Below are positions 44,400 to 52,512 of a stretch of DNA of 64,000 nt, one piece after another. The position numbers and the translations under genes were made by a program. Under the pieces are notes generated by a model that worked only from the letters and a program-made list of their open reading frames with translations, did not search any database and was not told the origin of the DNA. The DNA lies in the NCBI RefSeq assembly GCF_010894455.1, contig NZ_JAAIXY010000004.1, forward strand, positions 310,001 to 374,000. The letters are read 5' to 3'. The DNA comes from Myxococcus eversor. GTDB taxonomy: Bacteria > Myxococcota > Myxococcia > Myxococcales > Myxococcaceae. The number at the start of each line of letters is the position of its first letter. Within the stretch, counting starts at the first letter, position 1.

Positions 44400-44720
44400 T
44401 CAGTCCAGGGTGCTCTTCACCTGGTCCAGCGACTTGCTCGGGTCCAGGACGGACCCGAACTTCTTCTGGAGGTAGGACTTGGCCTGGCCGCGCAGCAGCA
44501 TGCCGGGGTCCGTGCCCTCGCCCTCGACGGCCTTGTCGGTGATTTTGAAGGACGCGTCCAACTGGATGCCCATCACCTTGCCGACAATCTTGGCGCCCTC
44601 GCCCTGCCAGTCCGCCTTCACTCCGTACTTGCCTCCCCAGTACTGAAGAAGCTGCTCCACGCGCTTCTTCACCTCGTCCTTCGGAAGGGAGTGGGGAATA
44701 TCGAACTTCATCATGCCCAT
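44400..44720 (-). CDS. PHA-granule-type small protein (polyhydroxyalkanoic acid system family)
   Basis: A 106-residue protein resembling the PHA_gran_rgn family, small proteins found with polyhydroxyalkanoate synthesis. Its N-terminus is MKFDIPHSLPKDEVKKRVEQLL, followed by YWGGKYGVKADWQGEGAKI and KVMGIQLDASFKITDKAVEGEG, then a C-terminal helix LQKKFGSVLDP. No PHA synthase is nearby. Family members are annotated by homology only. The start at 44720 has AGGAG 9 nt upstream; closer ATGs at 44714 and 44711 are in frame. It lies downstream of the photolyase gene with an inverted repeat between them. Confidence 0.8.
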   Translation of the reverse strand: MGMMKFDIPHSLPKDEVKKRVEQLLQYWGGKYGVKADWQGEGAKIVGKVMGIQLDASFKITDKAVEGEGTDPGMLLRGQAKSYLQKKFGSVLDPSKSLDQVKSTLD

Positions 44721-44743
44721 GGCGCACGGCTCCTGGCGTCGGT

Positions 44744-44774
44744 GTCCCACCTTTGCGTTTAGTGGCGGTGGGAC
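44744..44774. promoter_or_regulatory. Inverted repeat between photolyase and PHA-type gene
   Basis: GTCCCACC (44744-44751) and GGTGGGAC (44767-44774) are perfect 8-bp arms with a 15-nt spacer. It lies 24 bp upstream of the PHA-type gene start and 53 bp after the photolyase stop. Operator or terminator; the sequence alone cannot decide. Confidence 0.4.
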
Positions 44775-44826
44775 GAGAAGGGAACCGCCGTGTCACTTTT
44801 GGACGCGCGGATGTCAACAGCCTTGC

Positions 44827-46302
44827 TCACGGTGGGGACACACGCCGGGAGCGCTTGAGTTTCACCGGCGGGTCTCCGGGGCGCCCCCAGTGCTCCATGT
44901 ACGGCGCCAGGTCGTACTTCTCCGCGGTGCGCGGCGAGCTCATGGGCCGCACCTTCCCCAGCACCTTGCGCTCCTGGAAGGGCCTGTCATGCAGCCCGAG
45001 GACCCACATGAAGTTGGCCACGCTCGCGGGGTCTCTGCCGTCCACCGCGTACTTGTCGTTGAGGTGGGCGATGCGCTGCAGGCCCTCGTCCGGGGTGCGG
45101 CTCCACTCCAGGATTTTCTTGCCCCACAGCATTCGCAGGTAGTTGTGGATGCGGCCCCGCTCCACCAACTCGCGCTGGGCCGCGTTCCACAGGCCGTCCC
45201 CGGTGCGCGCGTGCTCCAGTTGCTCCAGCGAGTACAGGTGCTCGCGCGCGTCCTTCTGGTGCGTGGACAGCGTCTCGCGCGCCCAGCCGGGCAGCGAGTC
45301 CACGGAGAGCTGCTTCGCCTCCGGGGTGTGGAAGCAGAAGTTGAAGCCCAGCTCGCGCCGCACCAGCAGCTCCTCCAGGAAGCCGCGCACGTTCGCGTCA
45401 TCGGTGCCGCGCGCGCGGATGGCGGCGCGGGCCGCCTCGCCCGGGAAGAGGTTGCCCCAGTGGAAGAAGGGAGACAGGCCGGACTGGTGCGAGCGGCCCG
45501 GGTCATTGCGCCCGTCGTCGTAGCCCTCCAGCTTCTCGTGCAGGAAGGCGTCGAGCGCCTTGAGTCCCGCCTTGCGTCCGCCGCGCTCCGCCAGCGGCGT
45601 CACCGCGTGGTCGATGTGGAAGCTCGCCAGGGACTGACGGGCCTCGCGCGCGTCGGCCACGGCGAAGTCCGGCGTCAGCTTGTGCCCGGCCGCCGCGGCC
45701 TTGACGGGGCGCGAGCGCAGGATGCGGCCCAGGTACTCCGGCCACAGCTTCTGCAGCTTCGGGCGCAGGGTGTACGCGCCGGCCTGGAGGGTGGGGATGC
45801 GCTGCATGGGCACCACGCAGGACGCATCCACCGCGAACAGCGGCACGTGGAGCGCCTTGGCCGCGCCGCGCAGGTGCCCGGGGATGATGTATGTGGGGAA
45901 GAAGTCCGCCACCACGGCGGCGGCGCGCTTGCCCAGCTCCGCCAGGCGCGGGTGGTGCTCACGCGTGTGGCGTGGCAGCTCCACCCAGTACGGCAGCCCG
46001 CGCGACGCGAAGGCGGACGTCATGTCCGCCATGCCCTCCATCGCCCACGCGTGGAGTCGGTCCGAGGCATGGGGATAGTCCGGCCGCAGCGCGTGATACA
46101 CGACGACGGGCAGGTTCAGGTGGTTGCCCAGGGCGATGGCCGTGTCGAGCGCGTGGTTCTCCTCGGCTCGATGGTTCACCATGCACCAATACAGGACGAA
46201 GTCGCGACCCGGGGCGGGGAGGGGGACGTCCTTGATGACCACGATGCGCGCGGAGTCGACGTCGAGCTCGGACCACGAAAACCCGTTGGGCATGATGCGC
46301 AC
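44827..46302 (-). CDS. Class II deoxyribodipyrimidine photolyase
   Basis: A 491-residue, light-driven DNA repair enzyme that splits cyclobutane pyrimidine dimers. It matches class II photolyases by the C-terminal signature LWGKKILEWSRTPDEGLQRI, NDKYAVDGRDPASVANFMWV and GLHDRPFQERKVLGKVRPM, and by RRELGFNFCFH, the region of the class II Trp/FAD core. The N-terminal alpha/beta domain (residues 18-150) is also typical of the class. It is divergent from the membrane protein at 46487, with a TACAAT hexamer upstream as a -10 candidate. Length is close to other members. Confidence 0.93.
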   Translation of the reverse strand: MRIMPNGFSWSELDVDSARIVVIKDVPLPAPGRDFVLYWCMVNHRAEENHALDTAIALGNHLNLPVVVYHALRPDYPHASDRLHAWAMEGMADMTSAFASRGLPYWVELPRHTREHHPRLAELGKRAAAVVADFFPTYIIPGHLRGAAKALHVPLFAVDASCVVPMQRIPTLQAGAYTLRPKLQKLWPEYLGRILRSRPVKAAAAGHKLTPDFAVADAREARQSLASFHIDHAVTPLAERGGRKAGLKALDAFLHEKLEGYDDGRNDPGRSHQSGLSPFFHWGNLFPGEAARAAIRARGTDDANVRGFLEELLVRRELGFNFCFHTPEAKQLSVDSLPGWARETLSTHQKDAREHLYSLEQLEHARTGDGLWNAAQRELVERGRIHNYLRMLWGKKILEWSRTPDEGLQRIAHLNDKYAVDGRDPASVANFMWVLGLHDRPFQERKVLGKVRPMSSPRTAEKYDLAPYMEHWGRPGDPPVKLKRSRRVSPP

Positions 46303-46334
46303 CGATGCCTGAGCGCGTTCCGCGTCGCGAAAGA

Positions 46335-46340
46335 ATTGTA
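46335..46340 (-). promoter_or_regulatory. -10-like TACAAT upstream of photolyase
   Basis: On the minus strand TACAAT (46340-46335) lies 32 nt before the photolyase ATG. It matches five of six consensus positions. No convincing -35 sits 17 bp away, so an activator may be needed. Confidence 0.35.
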
Positions 46341-46486
46341 GCCCGCGCGCAAGGAGTGCCGTGCGCGTGACGCTTCACCCGGCCTCGAGCGCTTCCGTCG
46401 TGGCGAGTGGGCCCGGTGGCATGCAAAAACCACCACGTCGGCGCGGGTTGTGGTCTTGTGGCGGACGGACCCAAGGAGTTGCTTGC

Positions 46487-47722
46487 GTGTCACCTCTGAG
46501 AAACTGGATCTGCCTCCCCGCCGTCCTCGCGCTGGTGCTCGCTTCTCCCGAGGCCGCGCGCGCCCAGACAGGCTCCTCGTACCCGTACACGGAGCCGTCC
46601 CAGGCGCGGCCCTCGTACCCCTCGCAGGAGGCCGCGCCCTCGCAGCCGGCGTCGCCCTCGTACCAGGAGCAGCAGCAGCCCGGGGACTCCGAGAGACAGC
46701 CTGGCTACGAACAGCCCGGCTCCGCGCAGCAACAGCAGCAGGCCGCGCCGCCCGTCGAAGGTGCTGTTCCCTCCCGGGACGCGCCGCTGGCCCAGGAGCC
46801 GGACGCGTCGCGCACCTCGCCCCTGGCGCCGGTGACGCAGGACGGCCTGCGTCCCACCCTGTCTCCAGCGTCGACGCCCGTGCAGCCCGACTACGTGGAC
46901 AGTGGCGCCGTGCTGGACGGCCGCCAGCGTCTGGGGCCCTTCCTGTCCGGGCCGGGCAGCTTCAAGTTCATCGCCCACCACACCACGCTCGGCGCGTTGG
47001 GTGGCTTCTTCACCCAGGCGTTCGCCAATGACTTCAGCTTCGACCAGAGCTCGCGCGAGGCGATGCTGGCCGGCACGCTGATTGGCGCGGGCCTGGGCTT
47101 CGGTGCCTCGGCGTGGTGGCAATTCAACAACTGGGTGGACCGGCCGATGTCGACCTTCGGCATGGGCAACTCCGTGGTGGGCGGCATGTTCATGGCCGGC
47201 TTCATGGACCTCTTCACCCAGGACGCGGGCGTGCTGACCTGGTCCGCGTTCCTCGGGGCGGAGCTGGGCGCGTGGCTCACCGCGGGGCTCGGAGGCGGAC
47301 AGCTTCCGCTGAACGACGGCCTGCTGATGGCCTCCGGCGCGGGCTGGGGCGCGGCCTATGCGTCGCTGCTCCTGGCCGTCATCCACTTCTCCGGCACGGA
47401 CATCTCCTCGAAGACGTGGCGGGACGCGCTGCTCCTGGCGCCCGGCATCGGCGCGGGTGCGCTGGCGCTGGCCACCATGCGGTATGACCCGACGCCCTCG
47501 CAGATTCTCCGGGCGGACTTCTTCGGCGCGGGCGTGGGCGCGGCGGTGCTGCTCATCTCCGGCCTGGTGCTGGGCGGGTTCGACCAGTCCACTCCCTACG
47601 TGCTGTCCTTCCTCGGCTCGGCGGGCGCCATCACCACGGTGAGCCTGCTGTGGGAGGAGAGCGTGGACCGCTCGTCCCTGAAGCACGCGAAGGACCGGCC
47701 GTACCGCAACGTCTGGTGGTAG
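46487..47722 (+). CDS. Secreted or membrane protein with Gln/Pro-rich linker and hydrophobic C-terminal region
   Basis: A 411-residue protein starting with GTG at 46487, preceded by AAGGAG 8 nt upstream. A signal peptide ends at ARA-Q (about residue 26). Residues 30-145 are Pro/Gln/Ser-rich low complexity, with repeated SYP/PSQ and QQQQ runs. Residues about 160-400 contain at least six hydrophobic segments, with Gly-rich helices such as GTLIGAGLGFGASAWW and GVGAAVLLISGLVLGG, so it is an integral membrane domain with an exported N-terminal linker. I recognise no family. It stands alone between the photolyase and DUF1015 genes. Confidence 0.75.
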   Translation: MSPLRNWICLPAVLALVLASPEAARAQTGSSYPYTEPSQARPSYPSQEAAPSQPASPSYQEQQQPGDSERQPGYEQPGSAQQQQQAAPPVEGAVPSRDAPLAQEPDASRTSPLAPVTQDGLRPTLSPASTPVQPDYVDSGAVLDGRQRLGPFLSGPGSFKFIAHHTTLGALGGFFTQAFANDFSFDQSSREAMLAGTLIGAGLGFGASAWWQFNNWVDRPMSTFGMGNSVVGGMFMAGFMDLFTQDAGVLTWSAFLGAELGAWLTAGLGGGQLPLNDGLLMASGAGWGAAYASLLLAVIHFSGTDISSKTWRDALLLAPGIGAGALALATMRYDPTPSQILRADFFGAGVGAAVLLISGLVLGGFDQSTPYVLSFLGSAGAITTVSLLWEESVDRSSLKHAKDRPYRNVWW

Positions 47723-47789
47723 ACGGGCCCCCAGGCGGCCAAGCGGGCCGCGTGGCAACGCGGGGGGGCCGACACCACCTTCCGTCGAC

Positions 47790-48935
47790 ATGGCGCGCGT
47801 CCATCCTTTCACTGCCCTGCTGACCCCGCTGACTCGGACCCTCGAGCCCAGCGGCTACGTGCCGCTCAGCAACGCGGTGCCCCAGCCTTCCCACGTCCGG
47901 CCCCTCCTGGAGGCCGCCAACCCGTCCGCGGAGCTGCGCCGGCAGCGCGACTCCGGCGTCCTGCTGAGGGATGCGCGGCCCGCGCTGTACCTGGTGGAGG
48001 TCCACAGCCAGGCGGGCAAGCTGGGCGGTCCCCCGGTGCGCTACCTCCTGTGCGCGCTGCGGCAGGACGCGGGCACTCCGCTGGAGCATGACCCGTACCG
48101 TCCCCGCTCCTGGGAGGCCGAGCCCGCCGTCACCCTCACCGCGGATGACCATGGCGTGTTCCGGGGCCTGCTCGCCGAGGCGGCAGAGCGCTCCAGCCTG
48201 GTGTGGGAGGGCGACTACGACGGCCGCACGATTGCCCTGCGGCGGATAGAGCCGTCCCCCGTGTCCAAGCGCATCCAGGCCGTGCTGGACGAGGCGCCCA
48301 TGCGCCCGCTCACCGCGCTGGCCGAGGGTGGGCCGACGCTGGCCGCCGTGGTTCCCCTGTCGGACCCGGGCCTGGAGCTGCTGCCCATCCACCGCGCGCT
48401 CAAGGGCGTGACGACCTTCAAGGAAGAGACGTTCCTCACGCTGGTGACGGCGTATGCGCGCGTGTACGAGCTGGATGAGCCGCTCGACACTCCTCGGGGA
48501 CTCGTGGCCGCGCGCGAGCGCCTGGCGACGCTGATTTCGGGCCACCACGCCGTGCTGCTGGTGCTGCCCGGGGGACGGGGCCGCATCCTCCGGTTCCGTC
48601 AGGGGTTGGACCTGGCCCACCTGAAGGGCGCGCCGCGCAACCCGACGCTGCGCAGCCTGGACCTGGCGCTGCTCAACGCGCTGGTGCTGAGGACGGTGCT
48701 GGGCATCCAGGACCCCGAGGCGGCGGGGCATCCCCACGTCTTCCCGGTGCAGGGGCTGGAGTCGCTGGTGAAGGGCGTGGAGGCGGGGACGTTCCAGGCG
48801 GGCTTCGCGCTCAATCCGCCGCCCGTCTGGGAGGTCCGCGCGGTGATGGAGGCGCAGGCCACGTTGCCCTCGCGGACGCTGCGGGTGGACCCGCTGCCTC
48901 CCGCCGGCCTCCTGTTTCTCGACACCGACGCGTAG
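47790..48935 (+). CDS. DUF1015 family protein
   Basis: A 381-residue, cytoplasmic protein. The early segments VHPFTALLTPL and PLSNAVPQPSHVRPLLEAANP correspond to the usual N-terminal I-R-P-F-x-A-x-R-P and NP-x-x-Y/F pattern, somewhat altered here. The pattern RPALYLVEV and ADDHGVFRGLLAEAAERSSLVWEGDYDG fits the family, whose members are conserved in many bacteria but have no agreed function. Proteins with related domains have been linked to serine metabolism, but I cannot confirm that here. No Shine-Dalgarno is clear. The neighbouring gene in the same direction ends 67 bp upstream. Confidence 0.75.
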   Translation: MARVHPFTALLTPLTRTLEPSGYVPLSNAVPQPSHVRPLLEAANPSAELRRQRDSGVLLRDARPALYLVEVHSQAGKLGGPPVRYLLCALRQDAGTPLEHDPYRPRSWEAEPAVTLTADDHGVFRGLLAEAAERSSLVWEGDYDGRTIALRRIEPSPVSKRIQAVLDEAPMRPLTALAEGGPTLAAVVPLSDPGLELLPIHRALKGVTTFKEETFLTLVTAYARVYELDEPLDTPRGLVAARERLATLISGHHAVLLVLPGGRGRILRFRQGLDLAHLKGAPRNPTLRSLDLALLNALVLRTVLGIQDPEAAGHPHVFPVQGLESLVKGVEAGTFQAGFALNPPPVWEVRAVMEAQATLPSRTLRVDPLPPAGLLFLDTDA

Positions 48936-49022
48936 CCGCGCGTGAGGGTGCTGACGCCAGGCTCGTCGGAGGCGCTTCGGGGCTCGCGACTCGAGCTCCA
49001 GGCGGGCCCCCGCGAGACGCTC

Positions 49023-49035
49023 GGGAGGACCTCCC
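49023..49035. terminator. Small inverted repeat between convergent genes
   Basis: GGGAGG-A-CCTCCC lies in the 134-bp space between the stops at 48935 and 49070. Only about five pairs can form with a realistic loop. Weak terminator candidate. Confidence 0.25.
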
Positions 49036-49069
49036 TGGACGCGCGGGCGGCGCGGAGTGCCTCAGGACT

Positions 49070-52000
49070 TCACGGCGCGGACTCGCCCGCCTGTGGCGGA
49101 GCGGGCGTCATGGACGGCGCGGGCTCGGAGGGAGGCGTCTCCGCCCCCGGAATCTGGACCGTCTGCGGCATGAACACCGTGGGGGCCTGGGCGAGCAGCC
49201 GCTCCAGGTCCGCGGCGGCCACGGCCGCCAGCGGGTGCCCGTGGTGCTCGTAGCAGCGGCGGCGGTCATCCAATTGCCGGCTGTCCCAGACAGTCAGCGG
49301 TTCGATGGGCGCGAGCGTCTCCACGCACAGCCCCATCCAGTCCACCACCTGGGCCATTTCGATACGGGCCTCCTCGCGCGCCACCGTCAGGGACTCCGCC
49401 GCGAAGGGCTTGGCGAGCACGTCGATGAGTCGCTTGCCCAGCTTCTTGTCGGCGCGGGCGATGTGGATGAGCTCGGGGAGGATGGAGGAGGTGACTTCCC
49501 GCGCCGGCCAAGGGTTCTCCCGAAGGGCGATGAATGCGCGCTCGAACAGGGTGGTGGCCTCTTCCAGCCGCTTCTGGCGCAGGTGCAGCAGGCCCTCCAG
49601 CATGTCCGCCTCCACGGGCAGCGTCGCGCGCAGGGGCACGGTGTATTTCAAGGCCTCGTCCTCACCCGCGTTCGCGAACACCCGGGCCACCGCCAACAGC
49701 TCGCGAGGGCCCTTGGGCTCGAAGCGCTCGTGCAGCCAGCGCGCGCGGGCGGCGGGCGCCTGGTTCCGGTTGTACGCGTCGATGAAGGGTGCGTACTTCT
49801 TCACGGCGGGGCTGGCGGCCTCCGCGCGGGAGAGGGGCGTGCTGTTCCAGAGGCGGTGCTGCGCCACGCGGTCCCAGTCCACCTCGCCCGTGACTTGCGG
49901 CCGGCCCGTGCCCAGGTTGTGCGTCGTCGTCCAGAGGGAGCTCATGGAGAAGCCCGCGTCGCGGCCCAGGCTGCGCGCGAAGGCGAACTCCATGAAGGAC
50001 ACGTCGTCCGTGTTGATGAGGGACTGGCTCTCCTCCGCCACGCGCGTGGTGAAGGCCGGCGTGGCCACGAAGCGCGCGAGCACGCCTTCGACCTCGTCCG
50101 TGCGCCAGGTGGCGCGCAGCGCGGTGCGATAGGGCTCCTCGGCGATGCGGGCGCGCATCTTCGCGACGTCGTGGACCATCGGCTTGCGCGTCGCCACCAG
50201 CAGCAGGTCGCCGGAGTGCACCTGCCAGGTCTCCACGGCCTCGAACTCCGAGGACAGCGTCGCGTAGGCGCTCTGCACCGTGAGCGAGTCCACCTCATAG
50301 GCCTGCAGCCACTGCACGAAGATGCCGCCCTCGGCGAGGCGCTCCTTCACGGCCTGGTAGAAGTCCCGGGTGAAGAGGCTGGAGATGCCCGCGCGGTACG
50401 GGTTGGAGGGCTCCGAGAAGATGATGTCGTAGCGCTGCCGGGTGGTGAGCAGCACCTCGCGCGCGTCGCCGATGAAGTGGTGGACCTTCGGGTTGTCCAT
50501 CACGTTCGCGTTGACCGCGTGGCAGCGCCGAGCGACCTCGAGGATGGCGGGTTCGATCTCCACCGCGTCCACCCGCTCCATGTGGGGGATGGCGCCCAGC
50601 CATCCCGCGGTGCTGCCCGTGCCCAGGCCGATGACGAGCGAGTTCTTCGCATCCGCGTGCAGCAGGGCGCCGAGCAGGCCGCTCATCACCTGGGTGGGCG
50701 CGTCGCCGATGGTGTTGCCGTCCGTCTTGCCGTTGACGACGAAGGAGAGGCCGTTGGTGGAGCTGAGCGCGACGCTGCTCTCCACGCCGTCCTCCTCCCA
50801 GATGATGCCGCGCGCCTTGGCGCGCATCCACGCGTCGATATGATTGATGGTCGGGTTGTTCAGGCCCGCGCGGCCCGCGCCGACGCTGCCATGCCGCCAC
50901 GCCGCCGAGGGGCCCTGCGCGGTCAGCATCACCAGTGCGAGCGCGGCCACGGAGACGGGCAGCCACATGGCCACCCGGAGTCGCTCGACATGGAAGGAGA
51001 GCGCGACGGAGGCGAGGCCCAGCACCGCGAGGATTCCCGCGACGAGCTGCCACGTCACCGGCGCCGTCAGCAGGGGAATCACGCCGAAGCCGCCCGCCAG
51101 CGAGCCCACGATGGAGCCCACCGTGTTCCAGGCGTAGACCTGGCCCACCTGCTTGCCGACGTCGTGGCTGCCCTTGCCCACGAGCGCCAGGAGCAGCGGG
51201 AACTGGATGCCGGAGATGAACGCGGCGGGCAGGATGACCACCGCGGCCACCAGCGCCCAGCCCATCATCATCCCCGCGAAGCCGATGCCGCCCAGCGGGC
51301 GCAGCAGCGCGGCGACGATGGCCAGGCGATCTCCCAGCGCGAAGGGCAGGGCGATGAACAGCGCCTCCGCCGCGCAGGTGAGGGCGAACCCGGCCAGTGT
51401 CGCGGGGCGGTGACGGAAGACGATGGAGTAGGCCGCGCCGCCCAGGCCGATGCCCAGGAGCGCCATGGCGAGGATGAGGCCGAAGGTGAACGTCGTCCCG
51501 CCGAGAATCGGGCCGAGCATCCGGTACCAGACCAGCTCCATCAGCAGGAACGCGAAGCCCACCAGCATCGCGGCGACGAGCGCGAACTTGGGCGAGTGGC
51601 GCGCGGCGGAGAGGGGGACTGGGAGCTGCGCGGCGGGGCTGTCGGCCACGGGAGCGGCGACCTCGGCGGGCGGGGTCTCCGGCTTGGGCTGCGGCGAGCC
51701 CTCGGGCTCCATCGCCCGGCTCACGCTGCGCGCGGTGATGGCGACGGCGGCGTTGAGGAGGCAGGCGATCCACAGGGTGGTGCGGTTGCCGTAGACCTCC
51801 AGCAGGAAGAAGGTGGAGAGCGTGGCGCCCGTGACGGCGCCGAGCGTGTTCACCCCGTAGAGCACGGCGAGGTGGCGGCGGGCCGGGTCGTCATCCGACT
51901 GCACCGCGCGCGCGGCGGCCGGGAGGGTGCCGCCCATCAGCACCGTGGGCACCGACAGCACGAGCACGGAGAGGATCATCCGGGCCACCGTGCCACCGGC

Positions 52001-52327
52001 GATGCCGAGGACGGGGGTGCCACCGACGCCGATGTACACGGCGCGCGCCAGTTCGACGAGGAAGGGACTCAGGGCCGCGGTGGCGGCGATGAGCAGCTCC
52101 AGGTTGGCGTAGAAGTTCAGGGGGCGCGGCTGACGGTCCGCGCGGGCGCCAAGGAGGACACCGCCCAGACCGAGGCCCGCCATGAAGATGGCCAGGACGG
52201 CCGCCGACGCCGCCGTGCTGGCGCCGAAGATGAGACGAAACTCCCGCAGCCACACCGTCTGGTAGACAAGGGCGCACAGCCCCGAGCCGAACAGCAGCGG
52301 GGCCACCCTCGACACACGCGAAATCAT
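49070..52327 (-). CDS. Membrane permease-like / spermidine-synthase-like / helical repeat fusion protein
   Basis: A 1085-residue fusion. Residues 1-210 and 270-480 hold about 12-14 membrane helices, interrupted by an Ala/Pro-rich loop (about 205-250). The soluble part (about 500-780) is a SAM-dependent methyltransferase/spermidine-synthase fold: LVIGLGTGSTAGWL (site I), VDAVEIEPAILEVARR, FIGDAREVLL and a DIIFSEPSNPYRAGIS loop. The Ser-Glu-Pro-Ser sequence replaces the usual D-x-x-D-P of true spermidine synthases. Helical repeats follow (about 880-1060). Such spermidine-synthase-like fusions are widespread and of unknown substrate. The start at 52327 fits the first membrane helix; an ORF start at 52450 is unlikely. 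Confidence 0.85.
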   Translation of the reverse strand: MISRVSRVAPLLFGSGLCALVYQTVWLREFRLIFGASTAASAAVLAIFMAGLGLGGVLLGARADRQPRPLNFYANLELLIAATAALSPFLVELARAVYIGVGGTPVLGIAGGTVARMILSVLVLSVPTVLMGGTLPAAARAVQSDDDPARRHLAVLYGVNTLGAVTGATLSTFFLLEVYGNRTTLWIACLLNAAVAITARSVSRAMEPEGSPQPKPETPPAEVAAPVADSPAAQLPVPLSAARHSPKFALVAAMLVGFAFLLMELVWYRMLGPILGGTTFTFGLILAMALLGIGLGGAAYSIVFRHRPATLAGFALTCAAEALFIALPFALGDRLAIVAALLRPLGGIGFAGMMMGWALVAAVVILPAAFISGIQFPLLLALVGKGSHDVGKQVGQVYAWNTVGSIVGSLAGGFGVIPLLTAPVTWQLVAGILAVLGLASVALSFHVERLRVAMWLPVSVAALALVMLTAQGPSAAWRHGSVGAGRAGLNNPTINHIDAWMRAKARGIIWEEDGVESSVALSSTNGLSFVVNGKTDGNTIGDAPTQVMSGLLGALLHADAKNSLVIGLGTGSTAGWLGAIPHMERVDAVEIEPAILEVARRCHAVNANVMDNPKVHHFIGDAREVLLTTRQRYDIIFSEPSNPYRAGISSLFTRDFYQAVKERLAEGGIFVQWLQAYEVDSLTVQSAYATLSSEFEAVETWQVHSGDLLLVATRKPMVHDVAKMRARIAEEPYRTALRATWRTDEVEGVLARFVATPAFTTRVAEESQSLINTDDVSFMEFAFARSLGRDAGFSMSSLWTTTHNLGTGRPQVTGEVDWDRVAQHRLWNSTPLSRAEAASPAVKKYAPFIDAYNRNQAPAARARWLHERFEPKGPRELLAVARVFANAGEDEALKYTVPLRATLPVEADMLEGLLHLRQKRLEEATTLFERAFIALRENPWPAREVTSSILPELIHIARADKKLGKRLIDVLAKPFAAESLTVAREEARIEMAQVVDWMGLCVETLAPIEPLTVWDSRQLDDRRRCYEHHGHPLAAVAAADLERLLAQAPTVFMPQTVQIPGAETPPSEPAPSMTPAPPQAGESAP

Positions 52328-52377
52328 CAAGCCGTTCTCTCGTCGGACTGGGCTGCCTCGATAAGTGGGGCAGGCCG

Positions 52378-52410
52378 GGCGCGGCGAAGTCTCGCAGAGA
52401 TCGCCGCGCC
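52378..52410. other. Very stable hairpin between the fusion gene and the upstream membrane-anchored gene
   Basis: GGCGCGGCGA (52378-52387) pairs perfectly with TCGCCGCGCC (52401-52410). Inside the loop TCTC-GCA-GAGA forms a second small stem. It lies 51 bp before the start at 52327 and 102 bp after the stop at 52513, so it is either a terminator of the ABC operon or a 5' leader structure. No T tract. Confidence 0.55.
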
Positions 52411-52512
52411 TTGGCCACAGCGAGAGCCCCCTCGTTCGCTCGGGGAGCATCCGCGCGCGGTGGCTCCGGGGCTCCGAGGAGGAAGGGGGGCTCGCCGTGA
52501 ACCGGCGCCCGT

